This document shows positions 1 to 11,419 of a stretch of 64,000 nucleotides of DNA, one piece after another. A program made the translations under genes and the position numbers. The stretch comes from Salvia splendens. Taxonomy: Eukaryota > Streptophyta > Magnoliopsida > Lamiales > Lamiaceae. The notes under the pieces are model-generated. The model worked only from the letters and a program-made list of their open reading frames with translations. It ran no database searches and was not told the DNA's origin. Position 1 is the first letter of the stretch. Each line of letters begins with the position of its first letter. The stretch is taken from the NCBI RefSeq assembly GCF_004379255.2, contig NC_056042.1, positions 14,989,901 through 15,053,900 of the forward strand. Direction: 5' to 3'.

Positions 1-84
1 AACTAAGTTAGAGAGCTGAACTAAACTAAGCTAGAGAGCTAACTACGCTAAATAACTAAGCTAAGCTAAACTAGACGAAAAGTA
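1..84. repeat. Short-period repeat of CTAAGCTAAACTA-like units
   Basis: Irregular tandem repetition of ctaag/ctaaa/ctaga words with two copies of a tagagagct word. It probably continues left of the window. It lies downstream of the minus-strand TATA box of the LTR, hence in its transcribed leader. Confidence 0.6.
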
Positions 85-117
85 AAGTCGGATGCCTTCT
101 TGTGGTGGCACACCCTC

Positions 118-125
118 TATTTATA
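118..125 (-). promoter_or_regulatory. Putative LTR TATA box (minus strand)
   Basis: The minus strand reads TATAAATA followed by GAGGG, a good plant TATA consensus. It would drive transcription toward position 1, matching the orientation of the minus-strand Athila remnant. Confidence 0.45.
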
Positions 126-1905
126 AGCTCGATTCGGCCACCAGCTGGATAACGATCTTGACAGGGAATATTCGCTCATTCTGAGAGTGAGCAACTCATT
201 GATTGCTACGTGATGTTCTTCTAGAATGACGACGCTTTTTGGTAACAGATTCGTGACTCAGCTCCGTCCTTGCGTCTCATATTCCAGCACGTGTCCCTTT
301 CTAGAACGTTGTCCTTGATAACAGAATGGTGCGCTATATCTAGCTCATTTCCTCACGTGTTCTTCTTCTAGAAGCCAGCGGTCCCCTCCTAACTGCTTGA
401 TCACTCCCCCTTGATCAACTCCCTCGATTCTTGGCCTTTTTTCACCGTTTATACTTGTTTGATCAGTTCGGCCTTGCTGCCTTGGTTAAGTGGTATTTCT
501 ACACATTTAACACTTGTTTTGCGCGATAAACCGATCAACTAGCATGTATTTCACCCTTAAACCGAGGCATGAAATGAGCCTTATCAAACTGCTCACACTT
601 AAAACATACTTGTCCTCAAGTATAAAGAAAAATAAAAGAAAAAGATAAGGCATATTTCAAGCATGGTTTACTTATTTCACTAGTAAAGGAAAACGAAAAG
701 AAATACAAAACTTTAAGATAAAAACACGTATTCACATGTATGCATTAGACCGAATAATTTTCCAACAATCATACCCGAGGTCGAGGTCAATCCATTTGTC
801 AGTAGCTTGTGTTCCTTCTATTTCGCCTTTGCTTGATCAATGTGTCAGCTTGTCAAGATTGCTCAATTTAAAAACCACTGTTGGATTCACTCAGTCACTC
901 CTTTCTCACCAAAGATGTTAGGACTGTTCACTCGGTGTTGCCACAAATTTAATACTTTGAATCGGACTACACAAGATAGTTCCTTAAGGTCTTTGTTTTG
1001 GGTTGTAACGGGCTCAAGGGTAGTAACGTGTTAGGTTAGGGTCCTAGGGGTTCTAAGTTTAAATATAAAATTTTTAAAGAAAAATCACATGAGTCGAAAG
1101 GCCAAAGATTTGACTAAACTCGCTGGATTAGAATTGGGATATTTATTTCTTGGTGCTCCCTCTTGGTCAGATTTCGACCTTTAGCCTCATAACCTTCGGC
1201 TTATTATTATTTTTACTTTTGATTTCCTGGGTTATGTTACAACTATTTCCTGCCCTTTCGTTTTTTTTTATTCTTTTCATATGATCAACTTGATTGTCTA
1301 ACTTGATCAACCCGGCTACCCTTTATTCCGACCATTCTTATTGTTATCCCCCTTTTGTTTCCCTTGACAAACTTCATTTCTTTGACCACCTTTCCTCATG
1401 TGATATGAAACTTTGAATTTGGTTTTAAGGCTTCAAAGAAAGGGAAATAGTGTATGGTCTCGAATTTGCTACTAGGGGGTGCCTTGACTAATGAGGCGGG
1501 TTTGTGGAACGAAAGAAGAACACGGCTCAAATGGTTAAGTCCTAATGCCTTTAGTCATTACTACTTGTGCAATTTTCATCTCAATATTAAAAGTCAGCCT
1601 CTCGTAATTTTTTTCTTTTGTAAAAATAGTAGAAAGTGTTCTACTTTTGGCTTATAACTCACATATAGAGAGGCTTCACAGTTGGTTTAGAAATTGAGCG
1701 TTTCCATCATACTTGCGTCATTCAAATTGATCAAGTTTTTGCAATCAAGTTTTACATGTGAGCATACTGAATCCTTTTTCTAACTCTCCCAAAAAGTAAT
1801 CAAGTCTTCCATTTATCCAATTTCATGCATATTGCATATCTATTACTACCTGGAATTTGTTATTTTTGAGAAAAATTTTAGCATGTATGATTTTATTGTA
1901 ACTAA

Positions 1906-1923
1906 CCCGTCCCCCCTCCCCAG
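1906..1923 (-). other. Putative polypurine tract of the minus-strand Athila element
   Basis: On the minus strand this is an almost uninterrupted G/A run (ctggggaggggggacggg). It lies between the non-coding region after the env-position ORF and the presumed 3' LTR, where plus-strand DNA synthesis would be primed. Confidence 0.5.
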
Positions 1924-1965
1924 TGCATATGAACTCGTCCTCGAGGGACTGGATGCAGTTGAAAG

Positions 1966-2184
1966 GAGGGTTAGGCACAGGTGATGGCATAACAACAATC
2001 AAGGGAACTTCTCACACTTAGACCAGACATTGGGCTAAGTGTAAGAGAACAAAAGAGCATGAGTATATACAAACCAACAAAAGAAAAATTGTTTGTAAAC
2101 TTAAAACGAGCGGAGATATGGGGGGATGAACTTCAAAGTTTCCTAGGGGGTGGACTCGGAGACACTGAAGGTGGCCTGGAGGAC
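1966..2184. repeat. 219-bp direct duplication, left copy
   Basis: Lies immediately before the copia 5' LTR and matches 11201-11419, which follows the copia element, base for base as far as I can read. It is Athila sequence from the non-coding tail after the env-position ORF. A normal copia insertion would duplicate about 5 bp, so this is an unusual insertion footprint. Confidence 0.9.
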
Positions 2185-3651
2185 TGTTAGGATTGGTATA
2201 CTGAAAAGCACATTTCGAGCATGTTGCACGGATAGAATTGCTTGTATACAATAAACTCTACAATCCACTTTTAACCCAAGGCGAGAAGAAATAATTTTAT
2301 CGCATTGGTGTTTGCTTATGCATTTATAAGATGTTTCTCAAACATTTAAATGTATAAGAAGCAAATAAGTCTAATTCTTCTGCATAGTAGACTGGTCGTG
2401 AACGACGTTCACAGAAGGTGACTCAGTCGGTCCTTTGTAGAAGAGAAATAGAATTTCACAACCTAGATAGGCTTTGGCTACCTATCGTGAAAGGTTGCAG
2501 TGTCAGTCTGCATGTTTCCTTACCTTAGGAAATAAACGACACTGGTGTGGTATAGCACTGAAGGATCTAACAGTTGAGATAAGTCTTTCTTGCTATTTAC
2601 TGAAAGACGAGGTCTCGGTGATTGTTATTTCTTAATCATTATTGACATAACATTGAGCATACGATATTGATTATGCACTACTTTGATTTATCAAATGGTG
2701 CGGATTTTTCGCAATCCAAGAATCCTGGTATCTTGGGTAGTGGTGATCAATGTCTAGAGGTGCTAGTATTGTTATTGCAATGAATCGTGTGCTGGGTGAG
2801 TCCAGTTTGATAATATCCTCAAGAGGTGTTCGAAAAAGGTTTTATTATTCAGAAACCCGGTCGGTTGGAATTTATTCCAGAATAATAAATAAAGATTTTG
2901 AACTAGACAACTCTTGGAAAAAGATATTAATTAATTAAAGTCAAATAGCAGACTTAAATTAATTAATGTATATTTATATCTTAAACACGGGAAATAATAA
3001 ATTAAAGAGGTAAAGCCCGGATTACTCGTAATTTAGGATTGGACGGGTAGTCAATATTATTATTCTATAGTGGATGATAATAATATTCTATTGGACTTGT
3101 ATTAAATTGGGGCTCAATTTAATTAGTAAAAGTCCAACAGGTTTGGCCCAAGTCCAACCTCCATGGATCCCTAATCTGGCCCATCATAACTCTATATAAA
3201 GGAGACTAAATAGAAGACAAAATGAAGTGATTTGACTCTTAATTTTCGTGCTCCCCAGGGAGTGGACGAAAAATCGGTTTTTGAGAAAACTGATATTCTG
3301 TCTTCTTTCTAGTCAAGCCTTTTTCGATTATGACAAGCTTTGCCCACCCAAAGGTCATTATCTGAGTTCGGGATACAGATTAGAAGACTCGTGATTGAGT
3401 ACGAAGAACATCACGTGGAGAAGGCGCAAGCAATCGTCGATTCTTTGGAGAATCAGATCGGTAATCCTAAACCGTAGAATATCATGAATTAGGATTTTAA
3501 TTCCTTAAGCATGATTTTTGTGCGTTCTTGTATGCAATTCAATGTTTTACATGTGAATCAATTAATCCCATAATCGGTCAAATAGATCTGTATGTATGAT
3601 TTATTTGTGAATGCATGACTTCCGCTGTGCAAGGGGCACCAAACCCCAGCA
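2185..3651 (+). repeat. 5' LTR of the copia element
   Basis: Begins TGTTAGGATTGG and ends CCCCAGCA, the TG...CA termini of an LTR. It matches 9613-11080. The 62-codon ORF present in both LTR copies has no recognisable product. Confidence 0.9.
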
Positions 3652-3653
3652 AT

Positions 3654-3666
3654 TGGTATCAGAGCC
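3654..3666 (+). other. Copia primer-binding site (initiator tRNA-Met type)
   Basis: TGGTATCAGAGCC lies two bases after the LTR end, the standard plant copia site complementary to the 3' end of initiator methionyl-tRNA. Confidence 0.85.
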
Positions 3667-4080
3667 AATTTTTGGCTCTGATTATGTGGATTAATTTCAT
3701 GTTATGTGAATTGCTTGAATGTATGAGTTTCTTTGCTGGTTCGTGTGGATTATTTATCTTATCACAATAACGAAGAATGGTTATACGATGACGTTGCCGA
3801 ATTGGCAAGCCACGCCGTCGAGAATAGCTGGGATGCGTTGGAAATTAATTCTCCACACACATCACTAATTAATGTAATCATTACTTGGTAATTAATACAT
3901 GTTGAATCAATTCGTACACAATTGTACGTGATTTGAATCAAATCAGAATTCGATCGTTGTGTGGCCGAGGACGGTGGTTTGCACAATTGCACATGTGCAT
4001 CGCCGGCGGCTGCAAATACGACAGGAACGGTAGCGGAGACCACCGGTGATCCGGCTCGGGGCGATGACGCAGCAGCGTTG

Positions 4081-4435
4081 TCAACATAGAGACGACGCAG
4101 CGTCAGGTGCGTCCTCGAGAGCAGACGGACAGCAACGCAGCAGCAAGGCGGCGGCGAAGTCGACTTCGCAGCAGCGATGACGTCTCAGCAGCAGCGCCAG
4201 AGATGCAGCAGCACGTTGATGATGATGGTCACGCAGGCAGCAGCGCCGATTTTCGAGTGGGAGCCCTTCTCGGGCAGTTTCCGGGCTCGGAGAAAGCTGT
4301 TGTCGCAGCCACTGCGAAGGCGACGTCGCACCAGCGATGACGCAGCAACAGCAGTTGCGCCGGAGAAGATGCAGCAGCGGCAGCGGCTGCGGGTTCAGTT
4401 GGAGTCCAGCCGAGCCATGCAAGGTTTGGTCAACA
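4081..4435 (+). other. GC-rich CAG/GCAGCA-repetitive block in the copia leader
   Basis: About 350 bp of GCAGCAG/GACGCAG-rich DNA sits in a very AT-rich leader. Short ORFs open on both strands (for example 4107-4340 plus and 4422-4081 minus), but they encode only alanine/arginine/glutamine-rich peptides of the kind any CAG-rich DNA yields. It may be a captured or expanded segment. I do not call a gene. Confidence 0.5.
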
Positions 4436-4459
4436 GTTAGGGTTTCCTAAATTCTTGGA

Positions 4460-5480
4460 ACTAACTTTGGATTTAATTCAAGATATGATTTTGGAATAAT
4501 ATTTGAATATATCTTAGGTGGATTATCTAAAATTTAATTTTTAATTAAATTATGGATTAAATTTGGATTTTGTCCTTATTTTATGGATTTAGATATATTT
4601 AATTATATCTGGAGAAATCCTAGATAAATTTGGATAACAATTAATTTTATTGTCTTATGGATTTATATAGATTTAATTCTATGTGAATAAATCCTAGATA
4701 GACTAAGATAAACATTAATTAAGTTTATCCATATCTTGTAGATATTGATAGATTTATATCTATCTAGAATATATCTTAGTAGATTTGGATGATTAAAATC
4801 CATGTTTATCTTTATCTTGTGGATATTTATAGAATTAATTCTATTTAGAAAATATCCTATTAGATTTAGATAATTAAATGTATCTATATCTTATAGATAT
4901 TGATAGATTTATATCTATCTAGAATATATCTTAGTAGATTTAGATAATTATTAATCCAGTATTGTAATTATCTTTTGGATTTAAGATAGATTTAGTTCTA
5001 TCTAGTTAAATCTTAGTTGAATTAATTAATATTAATTCTAGTTTATCTTAATTTTATGGATATAAATAGATTTATTTCTATTTAGAAAATATCCTAGATA
5101 AATTTGGATAATACAAGATAATCTTTTTTTTTCTAATTGGATTTTTGATAAAATTAATTTTATATAGAATAAATCCTAATAGATATGATATATTCTAGGT
5201 TCTTATTCTAAATAATCTAAGATTTCTTTAAATCTTGGAATGATTGGGTTTTATCTTCGTCTTATGGATTTGGAGAAATTTGTTTTTATCCTGAAATATC
5301 CTGGTAAGATTTAGATAATGATAATATAAGGTCAGTTTTATCTTGAATTTTAGGATTTGATTTTATCCATGTAAAATCTAGAATAATCCTAAGAGGATTT
5401 AGATAGATTCAACTCTATCTAGATAAATCCTAAATTAATTTGGATAACCATTATCCAAGATAAATTTTAACAAATCTGAA
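4460..5480. repeat. AT-rich degenerate tandem array, unit about 75-80 bp
   Basis: A phrase of the form gata-TTTATAGATTT-ta-TCTATCTAGAATATATCCTAGTAGATTTGGATAA recurs with heavy divergence. Clear copies lie near 4735, 4817 and 4889. Each unit contains a small inverted repeat such as ATAGATTTATATCTAT. The block is non-coding and lies in the copia leader upstream of gag. Confidence 0.6.
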
Positions 5481-5725
5481 ATTCATATTTTGGATAAGAT
5501 AAGGGATTAATTATTTAATTCCAATAATTATCCAGTGAGATTAATTACCATGAATTAAATGGACTTATCTGTTTATTTGGTGTTAATCTGGTTTAAGTGG
5601 ATTATCTGCCTTTTCTGATAATTATGCAAAAACCATGTTTAAAATGACTAAGCGATAATTACAACAGTGCGTTGTATATGGTCTCCATAAATTGGTCTAT
5701 ATATGAAGCAGTTTCTATTATTATC

Positions 5726-6102
5726 GCGACCCACCTTAGTGGGAGCAATAATCCTACGAAATAGCAAGTTCATAAGATTATACTTCTTAATAGTAAATTG
5801 TTTAAACTAGAAGCGAGTTTCTAATATTATCGCGACCCACCCTAGTGGGAGCCATAATCCTGTGAAATTGCAAGTTCATATGTGTAAACATATTTATAAG
5901 ATAGCTATGGAATTTTGTTAGTGGCGTACGACCTTCCCTAGAAGGAGTATCAAAACAGAAATGAAATTCCTAGATGCAAATATTTATGGTAAATGCTTAG
6001 GCAATATTTGGCGGCCATGCCACCTTAGTGGTCTCTGGACTATCCGTCGGTATTGTGACCAGGAAATTGTTGGAATCCGAATTTGTATGACCTCCCTAGA
6101 GG
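5726..6102 (+). other. Array of five related small stem-loops upstream of gag
   Basis: Five short hairpins share a CYTA loop: CCCAC-cttA-GTGGG at 5730-5743, CCCAC-ccta-GTGGG at 5836-5849, CCTTC-ccta-GAAGG at 5932-5945, CCAC-ctta-GTGG at 6020-6031 and CCTC-ccta-GAGG at 6091-6102. Four are preceded by a GACC-like word. Stem bases differ between copies but pairing is kept. They end 122 bp before the gag ATG, where packaging or dimerisation signals of retroelements usually lie. The function is inferred. Confidence 0.65.
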
Positions 6103-6223
6103 CGTACTTATTTTGGTTTTGGCAGCTGCGAGATACATAAATTGTTTTGTGGTTGTTTGCAATTATGTATTAAGCATAGTATGTGATAAATATTTTTATT
6201 TCTTCTTAGCCAAATTCTTAATA

Positions 6224-9200
6224 ATGTCTGCGAACCTTAATGAAATCAAACTCGAAGGCCAAAATTATGTAGACTGGAAATATTAAATGGATAAGATTCT
6301 CATTGCTGAAAACTTAAAGTTTGTACTCACCAATTCATGTCCTCCATTTCCTCGACAAAATTCTATAAAGAAAGTCCAAGAATGCATTTCATGGATGTAC
6401 TTGACAAGTTCTTTGAGATAGAAGGTCAAACTACTTTCTTTTAAGTAGTAAGACACGTCTTGGTTTATATTGATGAAAGAGGGATATCCAATGAGGACGT
6501 TGTCCAGATTCTGTTGAAACATCCAAAAGAGATAGAATGTTTTGAGGAATCTTCTGATTCAGTTACTCAAATAGTTTCTACACTCGGTTCATCGCCAAAT
6601 ATAATAGGAAGTGATTATATGAAGGTTAGTACTTAAAAGTTGGAAACCTTCTACATGATATTCACTTTATTACTAATAGAGGAAGATATCATGATAGATG
6701 AAAAATTCGTTAAAGCTGCATCTTTCCTATGTCTTAGTTCAATCGAACAAAAGACTAGTAATTGAAAGAGGGAAGAGCTGAATTGTCATCAATGTCTGCT
6801 CAAAACAAGAAAGACAAGAAAAATTTTGGTGAAAATGCAAAGAGAAGATGCATTGTGAGTCGGATTGACCTCTTCTACAGAAGGACAATGACTTAGATAA
6901 CAATGCAATTTCTAAAAGAGAGATCTAGATCCAGTTGGGCAGTTGTTGCAGTGGGAGCTATTTATTTATGCTCACTTTATTGTTTTGTTTTGATGTTAGA
7001 GATTTTGTTTTATTGGTATAGTCTTGTTTAGAATGAATTTATATTCAGTTTCTAAACTCATTTATGATTCTACGATGTTCAATTTCATTTTATAATGCTT
7101 GCATTATTGAGAAATGTGGATTGAATATCAATCATGGTACCATAGAAAAACAAATTATACATCATAGTATCTAAACAATGTAATTGCAACAAGATTGAGT
7201 TTAACACAACAGTTCAACTTCTTATATAATGAACAATAAAGTATTTATGGCACTAAGACTTAAGGCCAAGAAAGTACTTAGTAATTGTTCAAACTGATTT
7301 TGTCTAACTCAAATGACTATCGAGATTTTAACAATTTGCTTGTTAAATAGCTTGAAGGTCAAGAAAGTCTGGTTGATGCACTAAAAGTTAGAATCCTTTG
7401 GTGGTTCAAGGGATTCAGAATACTTATAGAGATGCAACATAGAAAGACTAGTAAGTCTCAATGGTTTATACCATGGGAGACGAGCAAATGAGTTAAGATC
7501 AGTAGTGGGAGTTAAATCCTAGTTGACTACTCCAAGCATTCTTCTAAAGAATGGGATAGTCATATAAGAAGATATCGAAGTCTCTCGAAGACAAGTTCGA
7601 TAAGTGAACAATTTTACTCAATAGCACCTTATCATTGATGGGATATACGTTGGAAACAACGAGTTATACCTTAAAGAAACTACCATAACATCACTACCTT
7701 CTACAACACACGAGTTGTGGACTAGAGGTAAGTTTAGTCCAGCACATCTCAAGGTGTGGAGTTATTCCAAGACATGTTTTGGAAAAGGTATCCAAGTAAT
7801 TGGAGTTGTGTACTGAGGTATGTTTTAAGGTTGTCCCAAATGATAGAAAAGGTACAAGTTCTATAATCTTCCACGCAAGATAAGTGTTTGTTTACACGAA
7901 TACTAGATTCTTTCATGAAGATTATGTGAAGAACTACAAGCCTAACAAGCATGATAATTCTCAAGATAATGAGAATATATATTTTCCATCTTAACCAAGA
8001 AGTCATACCATTAGAAACTTATGCACTAAGAAAATCAACTTTTGTACCTAAGATTGTAAGAGTCGTAGTGGGAGCGTTCTTTGCGAACATAATAAGTTCA
8101 TGGGTCTAGAAGAGTCTTAAGACTCAGTCTTAGATCGACTTGAACATAATCCCTGTAACTACAAGGACGCAATGACTTATTCAGATAATCATTCTTGATA
8201 AGATGATAGATTTTGAATAACAATCTTAAATAGACAAGAATGTTTGCAAGACTTGCGATACTACCCATAGACTATTTCAGTCAGTGGGAGCTAGTGGACC
8301 TGCAAGTGTAAGCATGGATCTCAAAAGGCTAGAATAATGGCAAAGGGTTATACCCAGAGAGAATTATATTCTCGTCTGCTATTTTTGCCTAAGTCGATCT
8401 GTATATTGTCTATTGTAGCCTACATAAATTAGGATGTATGTACTATGATTGTCAAGACATGTTTCTTTGAGTAGAAGTCTTGAGGAGATCATCTGCATGG
8501 AACATCTTAATGGTTATGTAATACAGGGCAAGAAAGTTGAAAGTGCACTATATTTGGTATTCTTGGTACTCTACGATGATAACATCTATAAAAGTTGATA
8601 AACAACTAAGAGGGTTATCTAGCGTAGCAAACTGGTCGTCTACCCAGTTTAAGGATGATGGATTTAAGATAATCTAGTTACATTCTAAGCATCTATGTCA
8701 TTAGATTGCTAGAAAAAGAATGTATGTTTTCTTAAAGAATCCTACATCTACACAATACTTAGACACTTTAGCATTGAAAATTCCAAGAAAAGGTTTTTCT
8801 TTTTTCTAGACGGAATTATTTTGTCTCTAGTCAAGTGTTTTTCGACATTGAATGAGATCAAGAAGAATGAGACAAGTTCCATAATCGGAAGTCTCATGTA
8901 TGCTATGATGTGTATTAAGTTAGATATTAGTTTTGCCGTTGGCATAGAAGCATGATATCATTTTAACCATGGCCAAGGACATTGGATTGGGTAAAGAATA
9001 TACTATAGTACTTGAAGAAGACTAAACGGTATGCTCTAGTTTACCAGATATCCATGTTATGTCCTTTAGGTTACATCGACTCGATTTTATAATTGATCGG
9101 TGATCGAGTCATCCTCTGACTATGTGTTCACTCTAGGAGTTGAATACTGAGACATGAAGGAGTGTTGATCAAATCATAGACTCTATCATGAAAATTACAA

Positions 9201-9480
9201 GTGTGGTTTCATCGGAAACTACTAAGGTAGTTGTTCATCTCAGTAATTTCCTAATAGCTTTGACCGTGATTCCGGGTATGTGTATGAGTATTATATTTTG
9301 TTATAATTACTCTAGTCATACGTCTAACTCGAAGGAAACACGATCTGATAAAGCTAAGCAATCACATAGAGATGAAGTATGAAATTAATTAAGGATTAAG
9401 TGCGCAGCAAGACGTTATGGTTTCCAAGATATCATCAGAGAACAACCTGGCAGAACTTTTCACAAAATGCCTATATGGTA
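6224..9480 (+). pseudogene. Copia gag-pol remnant, multiply disrupted
   Basis: Starts with an ATG followed by SANLNEIKLEGQNYVDWKY, a typical copia gag opening (the NYVDWKY-like box), then an immediate in-frame TAA. Downstream, short matches to integrase and reverse transcriptase/RNase H can be picked out only across many stops and frame changes, for example a KAMDL/KGYTQ-like RT stretch near 8300-8380 and an RNase H tail near 9390-9480. No ORF reaches 100 codons. It is followed by two copies of a GAGTATAAGTGGGAGA tract at 9545 and 9596, the second adjoining the 3' LTR. Confidence 0.7.
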
Positions 9481-9612
9481 ACATGATTTACACATGAGGT
9501 GAAAAGTATGGTAGTTCGATGTATCATGGTTCGAGACCTGCTTAGAGTATAAGTGGGAGAGTTTTGGCAGTGGGTATACTCGAAAGCATGATTTTGAGTA
9601 TAAGTGGGAGAT

Positions 9613-11080
9613 TGTTAGGATTGGTATACTGAAAAGCACATTTCGAGCATGTTGCACGGATAGAATTGCTTGTATACAATAAACTCTACAATCCACTTTT
9701 AACCCAAGGCGAGAAGAAATAATTTTATCGCATTGGTGTTTGCTTATGCATTTATAAGATGTTTCTCAAACATTTAAATGTATAAGAAGCAAATAAGTCT
9801 AATTCTTCTGCATAGTAGACTGGTCGTGAACGACGTTCACAGAAGGTGACTCAGTCGGTCCTTTGTAGAAGAGAAATAGAATTTCACAACCTAGATAGGC
9901 TTTGGCTACCTATCGTGAAAGGTTGCAGTGTCAGTCTGCATGTTTCCTTACCTTAGGAAATAAACGACACTGGTGTGGTATAGCACTGAAGGATCTAACA
10001 GTTGAGATAAGTCTTTCTTGCTATTTACTGAAAGACGAGGTCTCGGTGATTGTTATTTCTTAATCATTGTTGACATAACATTGAGCATACGATATTGATT
10101 ATGCACTACTTTGATTTATCAAATGGTGCGGATTTTTCGCAATCCAAGAATCCTGGTATCTTGGGTAGTGGTGATCAATGTCTAGAGGTGCTAGTATTGT
10201 TATTGCAATGAATCGTGTGCTGGGTGAGTCCAGTTTGATAATATCCTCAAGAGGTGTTCGAAAAAGGTTTTATTATTCAGAAACCCGGTCGGTTGGAATT
10301 TATTCCAGAATAAAAAATAAAGATTTTGAACTAGACAACTCTTGGAAAAAGATATTAATTAATTAAAGTCAAATAGCAGACTTAAATTAATTAATGGATA
10401 TTTATATCTTAAACACGGGAAATAATAAATTAAAGAGGTAAAGCCCGGATTACTCGTAATTTGGGATTGGACGGGCAGTCAATATTATTATTCTATAGTG
10501 GATGATAATAATATTCTATTGGACTTGTATTAAATTGAGGCTCAATTTAATTAGTAAAAGTCCAACAGGTTTGGCCCAAGTCCAACCTCCATGGATCCCT
10601 AATCTGGCCCATCATAACTCTATATAAAGGAGACTAAATAGAAGACAAAAAGATGGTGATTTTACTCTTAATTTTCGTGCTCCCCAGTGGGAGTGGACGA
10701 AAAATCGGTTTTTGAGAAAACTGATATTCTGTCTTCTTTCTAGTCAAGCCTTTTTCGATTATGACAAGCTTTGCCCACCCAAAGGTCATTATCTGAGTTC
10801 GGGATACAGATTAGAAGATTCGTGATTGAGTACGAAGAACATTACGTGGAGAAGGCGCAAGCAATCGTCGATTCTTTGGAGAATCAGATCGGTAATCCTA
10901 AACCGTAGAATATCATGAATTAGGATTTTAATTCCTTAAGCATGATTTTTGTGCGTTCTTGTATGCAATTCAATGTTTTACATGTGAATCAATTAATCCC
11001 ATAATCGGTCAAATAGATCCATATGTATGATTTATTTGTGAATGCATGTCTTCCGCTGTGCAAAGGGCACCAAACCCCAG
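9613..11080 (+). repeat. 3' LTR of the copia element
   Basis: Matches 2185-3651 with about 1% by-eye divergence. It lacks the final CA: the match stops at CCCCAG, where the patchwork junction begins, so the 3' integration end is not canonical. Confidence 0.9.
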
Positions 11081-11200
11081 ACATTGGGCTCAGAGCCAAC
11101 CTAACCCTCCTTTTCTATCATTTGGGACAACCTTAAAGGGAACTTCTCACACGTGATGGCATAGGTGAACTTCTCACACTTGTCCCAAATGATAGAAAAA
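11081..11200. other. Mosaic (templated) filler at the 3' copia junction
   Basis: Built from pieces found elsewhere. CCAGACATTGGGCT matches the flank at 2025. CAGAGCCAA matches the primer-binding region at 3660. CTAACCCTCCTTT is the reverse complement of the flank near 1960. The following TTTCTATCATTTGGGACAA is the reverse complement of copia interior near 7833-7852. GGGAACTTCTCACAC and GTGATGGCATA match the flank at 1981-2019. GTCCCAAATGATAGAAAA is the same interior piece in direct orientation. Confidence 0.8.
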
Positions 11201-11419
11201 GAGGGTTAGGCACAGGTGATGGCATAACAACAATCAAGGGAACTTCTCACACTTAGACCAGACATTGGGCTAAGTGTAAGAGAACAAAAGAGCATGAGTA
11301 TATACAAACCAACAAAAGAAAAATTGTTTGTAAACTTAAAACGAGCGGAGATATGGGGGGATGAACTTCAAAGTTTCCTAGGGGGTGGACTCGGAGACAC
11401 TGAAGGTGGCCTGGAGGAC
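11201..11419. repeat. 219-bp direct duplication, right copy
   Basis: Second copy of 1966-2184. To the right it continues into the Athila env-position remnant, so this copy is joined to the original downstream sequence. Confidence 0.9.

Larger units (their letters stand above)
1..1905 (-). mobile_element. Athila-type Ty3-gypsy LTR side (partial, runs off window)
   Basis: No credible ORF. Read on the minus strand, the block lies just beyond a purine-rich tract (1906-1923) and carries a TATA box with the sequence TATAAATA, so I read it as the 3' LTR of the minus-strand Athila-like element whose env-position ORF and integrase tail lie at 11.3-12.9 kb. The sequence is rich in TGATCA palindromes, as is the 12.3-12.55 kb spacer of the same element. 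The outer LTR end is outside the window, so LTR status is inferred. Short ORFs here are not supported. Confidence 0.5.
2185..11080 (+). mobile_element. Copia LTR retrotransposon, coding region degenerate
   Basis: Two long terminal repeats of about 1.47 kb bracket a 6 kb interior. A primer-binding site (TGGTATCAGAGCC) follows the 5' LTR, and a purine tract (AAGTGGGAGA) precedes the 3' LTR. The interior has a GC-rich block, an AT-rich tandem region, five small hairpins and then stop-riddled gag-pol remnants. By eye the LTRs differ at only about 16-20 positions. The insertion is therefore recent although the proteins are dead, which implies a non-autonomous element mobilised in trans. It interrupts a minus-strand Athila-like element. 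Confidence 0.85.

Noticed and set aside
2750..2938. 62-codon ORF present identically in both copia LTRs (also at 10178-10366)
   Set aside because: Its duplication is explained by the LTRs. There is no codon-level conservation evidence, and it overlaps LTR regulatory DNA.
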